64,000 nucleotides of DNA, from positions 62,001 through 126,000 of the forward strand of contig BGZK01001575.1 in NCBI GenBank assembly GCA_005406025.1, written 5' to 3'. Positions 22,868 through 36,000 of this stretch are shown piece by piece (position 1 is the first letter of the stretch; every line of letters starts with the position of its first letter). The notes under the pieces were generated by a model. It was not told the DNA's origin and made no database searches. It saw only the letters and a list, made by a program, of their open reading frames with translations. The position numbers and the translations under genes were made by a program. This DNA is from Eumeta japonica. Its lineage: Eukaryota > Arthropoda > Insecta > Lepidoptera > Psychidae.

Positions 22868-24581
22868 GAGGTTGCATTCGATTATGCGTCTTTTCGCAAA
22901 CATTCATAATTTGCTTCCCTTATCAAACAATTGTGCCAAAGAAGCCATAGTCATTGAAGTAGCCGTTTCTGAGAAAAATAGCTTAAAAGATGCACTTGAA
23001 TATGGTGTACTGACATCCTTAGCAACCGCTGACACGTAGGTACATAAGTAATCGTCCGCGTTACCACGTCGCAGCGGGGGTTGGGTAGTCAACCGCAGTC
23101 GCGCGGCCGGTCAATGATGTATTTTCGCCTCACTCAGTCGTGAACTTGCACTAATACGCTATAGCTAGAGGTATTTTTTCATAATCGCTATTTCTTATTT
23201 TGTTACGAAAGAGACGTTTTTAAAGTTCCGAGCCAAAATGGCAAAACCGGAACCCTTAGTTTCGTCATGTCCGTCCGTCCGTATCTCACAGGCATTTTAT
23301 TGAAAACTACAAGACATATATGTATTTATTAAATTTATATGGTTGGTGTCTTGTAAAAGCCGCTTAACTTGGTTCGGTGGTTAAATAACAAAAATAAATA
23401 TTTCTAGGGAGGGCACTCCATACATGTAACAGAAGCTGAATAAATTATTTTAAACAATTTTTCTGATTATATGAACAATTTCGGAAAAAATCGCTACGAA
23501 AGTTGCAGAAATTGTGTTACCCCCTTTATTTTCTATTTTTAATACGTATGACCAAAATTTGAAAAAAAAATCGGAGATAACGCTTAATAAATACTTTCAA
23601 CGAAACTTATTATGAACATATTCGTATATGCTGTTTGCGAGTTATTGCCGAAAAGCTGTATTTCTCAATAAAAGGACGCGAGTGCCATGAAGATACGTTC
23701 ATGCTGATGCACTTTAGTTTACACCAGTTTTATAGTAATAGTCGACATACCTGTTTTTTCTAGTTGTAGGCGACTAAAGTGTTTATATCTAATCTATGCG
23801 GGAAATGGGGAAAAGTGTAACAACGTACTTTTTTCATCTGCAGTGACTTCCTTTGTAATAATAATGGCTTCGGAACCCTATAATAAACATGGTCCAACAT
23901 GCTTTAGACAAGTTTTTTAGTAATGACAGTATATTATTAGTGTTAGGGTACAGCTATAGTACATGTGTCATGTTTACGATATTGACGTTTTTGAAACTAA
24001 GATTGTGTGTCATTCATATTGAAGTATTTAATAACAATGCCTTTCAATACTATCGAATATACAAATATACTTTATTGTTGGGGATTTGCAAAGGTGTCAT
24101 TGCTGCGGCTCTAAGAGTTTATAGTGAAACTTATCCTGACAGTCAATAACCTGCGAATCCGCAAGTAATATTGCTGCTGTGTATCGTTTACGCGATAATT
24201 TGACTTGTTTGTTTAGAGGTGAGTGGAACACATGTGGAATTTAAGAGATTAATTTAATACCATCGGCGACCTATACATTATTAACATAGTGTCATTTGTA
24301 GGTAAATGACTAGATAAAATTTTTTAGAAATTAAATACATCGCGGAACCCGAGCGCGGGGCAGAATTCGAGTTCAAGAGGGCAGAGTCACCTGCGATACC
24401 ACTCGACAACCGTGCTCGCGTTTGCAGTTTGGCCGAGCATTTATTAGGGTTATATCTATTTTATTTTTTAATTTTCTAAGTGTTTTTTCAGTGATATATT
24501 TTTGTTATAGTTACTTTGGCAAAGTTGTTCTAAAAAAGATTATGAATATTTGCGAAAAGATACATTATCGAATCCATTCTG
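22868..24581 (+). mobile_element. TIR element family, copy A (with nested repeat)
   Basis: The left end 'ttcgattatgcgtcttttcgcaaacattcataat' and right end 'attatgaatatttgcgaaaagatacattatcgaa' are inverted repeats, followed inward by a shared 'ttgttctaaaaaag' segment. The interior matches copies B (29456-30382) and C (33719-34512), including 'atcgtttacgcgataatttg' and 'ccatcggcgacctata'. A different lepidopteran repeat is nested at about 23220-23690. No transposase is encoded; the open frames 23889-24149 and 24422-24805 are chance. Confidence 0.8.
23220..23690 (+). repeat. Lepidopteran repeat ('gttccgagccaaaatgg' family), nested
   Basis: It begins gttccgagccaaaatggcaaaaccggaaccc and has tgtccgtccgtccg a little further on. 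An antisense fragment of the same family lies at 48065-48145. It interrupts TIR element copy A between sequences that are contiguous in copy B. Confidence 0.65.
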
Positions 24582-26126
24582 TGTATTGTTTGTCCAATTT
24601 ATTTTGGATTTATATTTTATTCCTTTTTGTTTTAGACAAAATAAGCATTTTTTTTATTGTCAATGAAATAAAACAACTGTTCAAAACCAGCAAATTTAAT
24701 TACAAAACAGTTGATAAATCAGCAATATTATATTACGAGAGCATCACACCAATGCTACTAAAATATGTGAAATTTAACACATATACTTATTCACTTTTAT
24801 TCTAATCGTAAAAAATGAAAGTTATCAAACAAACTAACATATTGATGATGGTTAACAATGTTGTAGCAATTATTAAAAAAAAAATAGTTAATCAAATGTT
24901 ATTATATGTGAAAATATTAAGAAATAACATATAATATTCTTACAGATATTTACTTCCTAAAGTAGAATGCAAACAAAAAAATGGCTACTTTTAACTAACT
25001 GTGAATATTATGTCTTTTACAGATGATTATATATGACATGTATGTGTCACAAGTTCCCATTTTTGACTGATCAACTGTTAAAATACAAAAATCTATAGTA
25101 TTTAGTTATTTTAACTGGTGATTAGACTATATTGGGAACTTCTGACATTGCGCCTTGGTTTTGTAATGATGTATTATAAAAAAATTTGGTACGAAAGATT
25201 GCTTAATAAAATAATGGAGATTCTGTACGAATCTAGTAGTGGGGTGCAATAGTACCTGCAAAAAAATTTGAAAAGTTACTTGAAAGTAATACAAATACAC
25301 TGACATTAACTTTAATAGGGTGAACGTCATGCTATTATGTATATCGATACGTCCTACTCATATGAATATAACTTCACGCCAGTTTCCCAGGGAGGTAGGC
25401 AGATGTAACAATACTTGGTACATAGAATAGGAGCTTATTGACACTTGTCAACATTTTTATGCAAGCTCCCTTGGCTTCAGATTTTTAAAAATGGACCCTT
25501 CATTAATATATAAACAATTAGCCATTTACAAAGTATTACAGTAGATTGGCATACATAGTCACTGCATGTTTCAATCCTTATTGTTCTATGATATCACTAT
25601 TATTATATTTATCTTTCAAGAGGCTATCCGTAAGTCACACGAATTTCATGATTTTTGGAGCCCCCGCGCCCGTTTTTGTCACAGGTGATAACATTTTTGT
25701 TATCCACCATATTGCCCCTGCACTTGATGAGATGTCACATACTTTGAAATTTTAAATTTAGAAATCATGAAACTAAGACAATATTTCCAAAATTGAATAT
25801 ATATCTATATTTAAATCCTCTTTTATAAAAATAGATTCTCCAAAAAGAAATTGCCTTCAAAACCTAATAAAACCATTAATTGTTTCTGGAGTCAGTCTAG
25901 TGTCATAAATACCCTAATGAACGCCATGAACACAAAAGTTAATATGAAATGACCTAACTCAACACTTACATCCATAGACAAAGTTTTGAGTCAAATGATA
26001 TCGAAACATGAAAATAGAGATACAATGGCGTCTACAAATAAAACATTTTATACATTTTGAAAACTATTTTTGTCAAAGTCTAAGTTCGTATTGGCCTATC
26101 GGCGTATGTCGAAGGCGATTGAAGGC
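24582..26126. other. AT-rich spacer with one repeat fragment
   Basis: From 25610 to 25760 (minus sense) the pattern 'atgtgacatctcatc...gcgggggctcc...cgtgtgacttacgg' resembles a widespread insect repeat rich in 'gtgac' and poly-C motifs. Otherwise no feature is recognised. Confidence 0.4.
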
Positions 26127-26337
26127 GCGACACTGTAGCTAGCTCAGTACTACGCACGAAAGTCTGCCCCTCTAAATTGCCTGCGAATGATACAATGAGC
26201 AGGTATAACGCCGCCCGACTTTCCCTTCTTCTCCCCTGCATCCCTAATTTACGCCATTGCGACGCTTTCGTGACTGACTTAACAGCGGCAGAGTTTCGTG
26301 CGTCGTAGGTAGCGTACAGCGAGTGTAATCTCGCGCG
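26127..26337. mobile_element. Short TIR (MITE-like) element, copy 1
   Basis: Inverted ends centre on cgcacgaaagtctgcc (26153-26168) and ggcagagtttcgtgcg (26287-26302), with weaker pairing outward to 'gcgcgacactgtag' and 'gagtgtaatctcgcgc'. The interior (cttcttctcccctgcatccc, gccattgcgacgcttt) recurs at 52895-53070. Confidence 0.7.
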
Positions 26338-26630
26338 GCCGGCAAAAAGCAAAAAATTATACATATTTAAAGCTCATGATGTAATCTTAAATCAATAAAG
26401 TTTTTCACTACAGCTGAATTTTAGTTTTAATATTTTAGATTTATACATGTGACATAACGAACTTTATAGTCGGTGCATTCTCTAGTCGAACTTTATAGTC
26501 ACACTCCCTTTCCCACACTTGTGACGTAATTGCATGACCTCCAAGTACACTTCTAAACATGCTAGGCAGGAATCACTTCCCTACTGCAATGATTGTACTT
26601 TCATGTTATTATAGTTAAAGCAGTTTCTAA

Positions 26631-26636
26631 TTTATT
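26631..26636 (-). terminator. Candidate Sap-r polyadenylation signal
   Basis: AATAAA on the minus strand, about 465 bases after the Sap-r stop codon. It is the first canonical hexamer noticed downstream, so it is a reasonable but unproven 3' end. Confidence 0.35.
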
Positions 26637-27099
26637 TTATCTGTTCACATTTATCTGTAGGTGACACTGAAAAGAATGGACACCCTAATTATGTATTATT
26701 TTACTTCTGTGACTGGCTAACAATTTTTTCAAAAGCCCGATAATTACACTTATCTCGCTACAAGTACAAACTAAGACAAACACAGGTCAATTCAACAATT
26801 TGTTTGGATAATTGTCAAATGGTAAGTTGTAATACTTAGCAGTCCTATATCTTTACATATCATAGATAGCCCAAGGTTTATGGTATTATACACATACAGA
26901 AAAAAATACTAGATAATTTATAGTGCCTATTAAAAAAAAATGCTAAAAGATCATACTGTTTGTAACATTCAGAATATAACGAATATAATATAAATATGAA
27001 ACGAATATAATATAAAATTCAGAATATAATGCAAGAAATCATGCATTAAATGATCTTAAGGCATAGTTTTAAATAAGCAAATAGCATTCAAATACATAC

Positions 27100-27243
27100 T
27101 TAATTGTGTCTTCCCTTATACATGCGCACGTAAGCGCCAGGTTGACCAGTACATAGTCCTATTTTCTGGCACACGCCCTTGGTACCCAACTCTTCAATCA
27201 GATGTATCACGCTATCACCATAGATTTCCATGAGAGTGTGGCA
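27100..27243 (-). CDS. Sap-r: Sap-r exon 21 (last coding exon)
   Basis: Residues 936-982; completes saposin-B8 (Cys 936, 960, 966) with a short basic tail ending KGRHN and TAA at 27102-27100. Confidence 0.95.
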   Translation of the reverse strand, partial: CHTLMEIYGDSVIHLIEELGTKGVCQKIGLCTGQPGAYVRMYKGRHN

Positions 27244-30200
27244 CTACAGAAAAAAATATTATCTTATGAGATAATATTATAACGATGTTAGAACATTATC
27301 TTATGAGATATTGTTTCAACAAAACGTCAACAAAAATGGAACACAAATTTTATTCAAAGACAAAATTTATTTTTACACAATAACTATAGTAATACTAAAT
27401 TTACAACACAAAAAATAAACCCAAATGAAAAAATGTCAATATATAATGTTATCTTATAGAATAGAAATGAAATGTGGAAATGAATTGTGAAATGCAATAT
27501 TGAATAAACGTATGTATGATGAAATAGATCCCCTGAAAAAGTTCAAAAAAAGTCCGTGATGCATATGCCTCTGATTTGTTTTTAATTAGATATAAGAATT
27601 ATTTTCCTTTATCTTACCCTGTCATAATATCTTGCAGGGAGCAAATTGCAGGACTTTTCAACAATGTGCACAATATTTCTGTCCACCTTGTCATTGCTTA
27701 AAACTTTCTGCACAGCCATGACAACAGTTTCACAGACAGCACAGTCCAGGATCTCCTCTAGTAAATGAATTTTAGAGTAGTACAAAATAAAAATCACCTA
27801 TTTATTTTGTAAGTGAATATAAAATTATATAAGTAGAGCAAAATTAAACAATATTAAAAGTACTGCATTGAAAATTGCAGTCCAGAAATAATATTTTATA
27901 TTATTTATAAACATTCAGTGTTTACCTTTAATTTAATATTTAATTTCAATTTTATTGCATAGAACTAGAAAACAACTGACTAAACCAACAATAAAGCCCA
28001 GATATTTAAATCCAATGGCTACGTAAAAGTTAATTTTTATTTTTTTCAAGAATATGATTTGAAATTGAGAAAAAATTCTAGTTGCCATATTATACACACA
28101 TACTTCAAAAATCTGGAAACTAAGTTATCATGTTTGCCAGAGTTACAAACAGAAGTCTTAAATGTAGACCATACACATGAAAGCATATACTGGATAGCAT
28201 GGGTTCTTCCTTCATAAAAAAAGAAAGGCAAAGGTCTTTGTGATTAACTTTAGGAGAACCCTATATCCAGAAGTTAAGTATAAAGTCAATTATTTACAAA
28301 TGTAATAAATGCTACCTTTGATCTTATGAACATCAATATTCTGTAATAGTTCTGGATCACAAAGTTTTAATTCTTCACACACTTCAGCTGGATCTAACTC
28401 TTGAGCCAATAAACTGATGATCAGGTCAGCATATTTGTCGACAAATTGATCACAATTAGCACGTACCGATTTTGGCATGTGGTTGCATACATTATGGACA
28501 ATGCGTTTGATTTCATCCTGTAAATATTTTTCCATTTAAAAACAAATATTTATTCATATTTATATAGAAAATATTACTAAGACAAAAATCAGATATTCCA
28601 AAGCATTAGTACATATAAAAGGAAATCTATCTCCGCAGGGAAAATAGTCTCTTAATATTTCTACATATCATCTTTTTTCATTACAAAATACTTCAGGAAA
28701 GAAAACTGGTCAGCATATTACCAAAATATTGTTGTTTTCAACTAATTTCATAGCATGTGTAAAAAAGATTTAAATTAATGTTAACATATAAACATTAGTA
28801 CCTTTTAGTGTCTAAAATAGGCTCATAATTTATGCAAAATAATGGAGTAATAGTATAAATTTTTATAACAGTGTTACTTAAATGTAGATCTTTTCTCATT
28901 CCCATGCTGCTCTTTGAATAAATTTAACCACTCTTTGTCTTAATAATATGAACATGTTTTTTTGCACACTATGTTTTTATTAATATCACTCTAATTTAGA
29001 CAATGGTTATGCAAGTTGCAGTTTTAAAAAGTATTTTTACCAAGATAACATTATTATTTTAAGTGTAAGATTTAAACAAAAATGAAAAATAAATAACAGC
29101 TACCAACCTCGTTATGCTTATCTTTGATTTCATCATCGATTTCTTTCATAACAAACTCACATATAACACAGACTGTCTTTTGACCGAATGGCTTTATGGG
29201 CCGACCGCCTGCAGTATTATCCGGAATTTCGTTTGTTTCTAAAATAAGTTTATTATAAAACACTGATAAGTACAAGTAATAATAGTCTATGAAATATAAT
29301 GTACATTCATTGAAACAATCTAGAGGAAAATGACAATAAAATTTGATTACGACTACTTTGATCATTAATGCATTTCCAAAAATACCATTGTCTGGTCAGA
29401 ATGTTTTAAAGGTTTCATGAATTTTATTACATATTTATCATAGGGTTATATATATGCCGTATGGCATCGATCAGGCGTCTTTCGGGGAATATTCATAATA
29501 TCTTTCTTTTTTATAACAACTTTGCAAAAGAAACCATTGAAGTAGCCATTCATAAGAAAAATCGGTTAAAACATGAACGTGTAATCTCACGAGATACACC
29601 TGAGGCGATGCCTGCATGATACGCCCCTTCCCAAGTCATCAGAGACCCAGCGCACACAGGGAATCACGGCGCGTCGACACAGATCGATACGCTGCTTTAG
29701 AGGTTTAGGTATTTTCTTAGTGTTACGTTCATGATATTGGCATTTATTGTGATTAAAATATTGATTGAAATATTAATCACACAATCTTAGTGTGATACTA
29801 AGATTGTGTGATTAATATTTCAATGTTTAATAACAATGCCTTTTACTGCTATCAAATAAGCAAACATGATTTATTGTTAGGGAGTTTGAAGAGGTAACAT
29901 TGCTGCCAATACTTCCGTAAGTTGCGTGTATCGTTTACGCGATAATTTGCCTTTGTTTACCTTGTTAAGTGAGTTTTAATATATAATTTAACAAGTGGAA
30001 CACGTGGAAAATCAGAGACTAATGTCATAATACCTTCGGCGACCTTTACGTCACTGACAATATCAAGTTTCACTTGTAGGTAAGTGTCTAGTTAAATTCT
30101 TTAAAAATAATACATTGCATGGCTGGAGCGCGGGACGGGATTTCGAGTTGTCACGTGCCGGGGACACGCTTCGAGGCGCACCAGCGCGCGGCGACCGGGA

Positions 30201-33005
30201 CGGCGTTTGCCATGTTGGTTGGCCGAACATTTACTAAAGTCGTGCCAAAATTGTTTTACATTATTTGTAAGCATATTTTGAATGATATATTTTTATTACA
30301 GTTATTTTGGCCAAGTTGTTCTAAAAAAAGGAGGAAATTATGACTACTTGCAGAAAGACGCATGATCGATTCCATACTGTGTATGTATGACCTATCAGTT
30401 TTATTATTAGATTATAAGATTCATTGATACAATTATTTATATATGTTATCGTTTTGCTGTTATTAGAAATATAAATAAGGATGTTAATAGTAAATACATC
30501 TATATACCATTTGAATACTAACCTATATCACCAAAACCTGTGTTTTGTAACATCTTTTTGGGCAACATAGGTTTTCTATAATTATTCCTGTCACCTCGAA
30601 GCTGTGGATGATTATGATATTTGTCTATTGGTGATTCACTTGTTGTAGTGACGATTTTCAGAAGGTCTGGAATTTCGTCTTTACACAATTTCAAGTAAAC
30701 GCATATTTCTTGAGCATTCATATCTGCTACCAACATTTCGATTAGTTGTTTACTATATGTGTCTACAAAGTCAGTGCATTCAGTGCGAAGTTTCTGAGAT
30801 AGATGGGTGCAAAGATTTTCTAGAGCATGACGGATGTTTTCCTGGAAATTGTATACCATTTGATTATATTGAAATATAAATACACTACATGAATACTCAA
30901 CGAGCAAAATTATCTCAAGTTCGACAACGTTTAACACATACAGTTTTTGATACATTGATATATAACATGATTGTACACCGATAAGTGTACAATTAAATAA
31001 AACTAAGTCACCTCGGTACGGTTGTTTTTCAGTACAGTTTCCAATTGCTCAACAGCAAACAAGCACAGAGGGCAGTTAGATTTGTCAGAGTTGATGGCCA
31101 CGCGTCGCACTTCCGACGTATTAGGACAAAGTCCTAGTGCCGGGCACACCTAAAACATGTTTTGGGTTAAAAAAAAGTGTATTTATTGAAATTTATTTGT
31201 ATAACACTAATTTACTTAAATGACATTTAATGCAAATTATAAAACTTAAAAAAAAAATTTTGTTTCTAACTGATACGTCATATCAATAAATTTATACGTT
31301 TTCAAAACATTTGGGGAAATTTTCTCATATTTCTTTTAAATAAGTATGTTAATACTACAATACATATCTTCGATAATACCTTTATATAATATTTTTCATA
31401 TACACCTATTTTTTATAGTGAAGAATACTATCAAAGACAAAAAGTAAGAAATTAAAAAGCACTGACAAAGGACGCTTTTGTATTTTCAAGTACTTTTATT
31501 TTATATAAGATACTATATTGTATCTTTGTAATAAGTAATTTTCAACTAGTTCACAACACTGAGATGTATTATAAGAAATAAAATGCATTATAAGAAGTAC
31601 TTCACTGAATAAAATATGCTTAATGAATGTACTTACACTAGCAGGATCAATTTCTTGGACAAGAAGAGCTATGACAGCGGGTCCGTATGAAGACACAAAT
31701 TGTTTACACTCCCCATTAATGGAATTCGGTAGATGGTCGCAAGCTTTTTCTACCACTTCTTTAATTCTCTCCTGACAAGCGTAAAATTATTTATATGTTT
31801 ATCACATACAGGTTAAATAAAACAGAATTAAATATTCAAGTTATTGGCCATTTAAATAAAGTAAAAAAAACTTGATAAGCCAATATATGGTTATTTGTTT
31901 GTGAATAAATGCAACAAGATACACTGCCAATAGTGTAAAATATCTCATTAATAAAATTAGCATTTCCATATGTAAAGGTCATGGCGATATATTTTACATT
32001 ACTATTCCTGTAAAACATTGAGGTTGTAATTATATCTAGATAATATACAAAAATGGTCTTCTTATGTATGTTGGAAAATATTTGTTATGATAATTATTGA
32101 AAAAACATCTTAAAAACATTATTGTATCTACTTTCAGAATGTGTATTGTTCTTTTATATACTTCATAAAATTCAATGTATACATTATAGCTTATAAAATA
32201 ACACTTGTAATATGTCATATATTAAGAATTTACAGTATTTTAAAATTACTACTTTTTTTTTAATTATCACTCATTTGTAAGGCAATTATCCCTCGAGAAG
32301 AATGAGCAAAAAACTTGAGGGTAGCTCTTTTTAAATAAAAATTATGCAGAATCATAATCACATATAAAACTATTGCAAAAAAAAAAAAACACCTACAGGT
32401 AGGTTCTCTAGCTTGTCATGTCCATTTATCCTCTAAATATTCAGGGAATTTATAAAACTCTTCTTTGCAAAGCATTTGCGTAAAAATTTGAAACTTGTAT
32501 AAGGGTAAATTTTGTACAACCTCAAGAATCTTATTGAATGCAGAAGAGCTTCAAAAACGAATTTGCAACCTAATATAGTTATAAACACAGTTTTTTTTAT
32601 TTATAGTATTGAAATTGTATCTATCACTATTTTTTAAACAATTCTAAAGTTTTTCTTATGTATATTAAGTTTTCATATATAAACTGCTACACCACGGTTA
32701 AGATTTCAATTTCTTTAAACTTATTTCTAAGAGACACACATTATTGAAATATTTTTCACTAATTACTTATTTTTTAATTACGTAACAAAATGATGTTGCC
32801 ATTGCTTATATTACAATGTTATTATACTGAATTATTATTTTTATTAGAAAATGATCAGAAAACAATTCTAAAATCAAGTATCATTGTCACTGAGTTTACA
32901 TTTACATTCTTTATTGTTCATCAGGAAATAATAGCAATTGCACAATTAGATTTCTTTTGAGTATTAATTAAATTCAAAAAGTAAAAAAATATTTTTCCTG
33001 ACAGA

Positions 33006-33076
<71 letters not shown>

Positions 33077-36000
33077 AAAAAAATAAAGATATATATGTAC
33101 TCTGTCAGGAAAAATCAAACTGGTTTGTTAATATTATGAACTGTAACCTCATTGTTGGTGTCACTGAGTTCCACTTGCAAATAGTGCAGGAAGTATTGGC
33201 AAAATTCACACATATTTTTGCCTTCAGGCAAGTTAACAAACATACGCTCAACAGGCAATGGCGGAGGAGCTTCTGTACCCATCACACGAACATTTGATTG
33301 CTTAGTTGCGACAGGAACGCGACTGGTCTATCAACAAATAAATCATCATGAATTAAGGAATAATCTACTACAAAGTTAATAGATAAATTAATACTATGAG
33401 GAAATAAAATAATTTTAAATATTTGAAATGAAAACTTTTATAAACTAAAACCAGGGCTTTATATATTATGTTAGAGTAACTATATTTTCAAGTATACACC
33501 TACAAGTATAACCTAGTTTATCATATTCTAAGTAATAGTATTTGCCAATGGTGTATTAGGGTCGTGTTTTCATTTAATTATAAATTTGGGCATATGCACT
33601 TATATGCATGCATTAAAAGTTATACATATTCGACGAGATTATAAAAACGATAAGAATGCCAAAATGGTGTAGTAATTAATAACTTATTAAAAAAATATTC
33701 AGAATATAACAATTGAAATCCTGTATACGGGATGGAAACAATCATGCATCTTTCAGCAAATATTCATAATTGCGGATAGAACAATATTTTATAACAATTT
33801 TGCCAAAAAAAGAAACCATAACAAAAATATATAATTGAAAATATGCTTATAACTAAAATAAAATAATATAGAGAATACCCTGCTCGGATGCGCGCCCAGG
33901 CGCCGCGCGGGGCGATGTAAAGGTCGCCGAAGGTATTATTACTTTAGTTTCTGATTTTCCACATATATTCCACTACCTTCTAACAAATAAGGCAAACTAA
34001 GGCATTCACGCAACTTACGAACTCGCAGGCAAGCAGACAGAAATGTCACCTCTTCAAACTCCACAACAATCAATCATATTTGCATTTTCGATAGCAATGA
34101 AAGGTATTGTTATTAAACACTTAAACATTAATCACACACAATCTTAGTTTCAAAAACGCCAATATCGTAAACTAATACTTTATGATAAAATACCTAAACC
34201 TCTAAAGCCGCGCGTTCGGTCGTTCACCACGCGCGAACAGGTGGAAGTACCGTTACTAATTGCTGGCGTCTGCGTGCGGGCCTCGTGTGACGTGATTGGT
34301 GGATTTGGCGGAAGGTGGGGATGAGGGGTGCGCCGCATCACCTGTCACGAAGTACAACCTAAGGAGTTATACGTCGTGAGTTTACAAGTTCACGTTCTGA
34401 CCTATTTTTCTCAGAACCGGCTGCTTCAATGACTATAGTTTCGTTGGTAAAATTGTTTTAAAAGTAAGGGAGATTATGAATATTTGCAGAAAGACACATG
34501 ATCCCATACGATATGCGCAAAAAGACCGGCGACAACCAAGTAAAAACGAGCGTTTCCTTCGAAACAGAAGTATCAGGTCGAATCCTATTCACTGATGAAT
34601 TGACAAATAAGTTTTTAACTTAACTCAGATAAAACCACTCTTGATACTCGGACATGTTTAGCAGTCAATCCGGTCATCAAAAAACCTTATCAGCACTCAA
34701 CCTGCATGGGCCAGCGCGGAAGGGTGGAGAGATCAAGCCCAAGAAATAAAGCTCTCTCATTTTCGATATACCTCTTTCACTATATGTAGTGACTAACTTT
34801 ATGGTCTTAAAATTCTGCTGAAGAAAAGTGCATACTTTGTAACATCAAACAATTCCAACACTCTGTTCATAATATTCATAAATTTTACTATCATCATTAA
34901 TGCGCCTAAAGAAATGATATGTTAAAAGTATAATTACCTTTTCTTCGCTGTCGATTTTCGAAACAAGGGGAATAGACTTGATGATGAGCTCTTCAGGTAG
35001 CAGTGGTGCAATTGGCACCTAGGAGTAATATATTTAAGCACTTAATTGTAAAGCAAAATAAATAAATAAAAGGATTATAATATTGCCATCGTTCACTTGT
35101 TATGACAATCCTGACCTCTATCGCATCAATATTACTATCTAATTCAAGGTAAAAAAGGACGAAAGATTTATTAGTGTGATAACCTACAAACGAAATTCAT
35201 TTTGCTGATTATTAACAAGAATGCATCAATGATTTTTGTAACTTACACCAACTTGACTATTTCTTGGGCATATGCCTGCTAAGGCGCATACTTCATGAGC
35301 ATCGAGGTCAGATACCAAATAGTTGTAAATTAAAGGATAATAGTTTCCGACTACTTCTAGGCATTCTTCTTTGAATTTCCCAGTTTGATTGCAAAGACCT
35401 GAAATTTATTTGAAATATATATATATATATTTATTACAAACTCTATTTACTATTTCATATGTAATAAAAGATAATGCTGCATTTCTATTTTATAACAACT
35501 GTAAATACCATGTACTAAAAAAAATTTAATTAACTGATACAGGAAACAGTCAAGAATAAAAAAAAATTGCTGAAATGTCATCATCAATTACTTTATGCCA
35601 TATAATACACAACATGTAAATTATATGATATAAGTGAATAATTTCATGTTTGATTATCAAACAAGCAATACAACAAAGATAATCAATAATTATTAATTTA
35701 GATGCTGTTCTTTTTTCAACAATTCATAGACCCTTTTTTTTTAAATTAGTGAAAAAAATAGCCAAAACTTATTTTATAGAACTTATAGGATATAAGTTCA
35801 AACCCTAATGCACCTGCACGAGTGAATCTTTTTTTTTTCTTCACATATAGATTAAAAATATCAATTAACAAACCTTTTAATACTTTGTAGAATTCTTCTT
35901 CGGTAGTGTTTGTTATGAGAACATCACGTAAATGTTTCACCAGCTGTTCGCAAAACTCACATGGAACATCCCTGAAATTTAAGAAAATATTAAAATCATG

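Noticed and set aside
24422..24805. 127-codon hydrophobic plus frame
   Set aside because: It starts inside TIR element copy A and runs into AT-rich spacer; Phe/Tyr/Ile-rich by composition only.
28290..28535. 81-codon minus frame treated as a separate small saposin gene
   Set aside because: It is exon 19 of Sap-r read through both splice sites.
30518..30955. 145-codon minus frame as a separate gene
   Set aside because: Only 30841-30523 is coding (exon 17 of Sap-r); the upstream Met lies in the intron.
32921..33118. 65-codon minus frame with a long Tyr-Ile run
   Set aside because: It is the translation of the TA microsatellite and flanking inverted repeat in a Sap-r intron.
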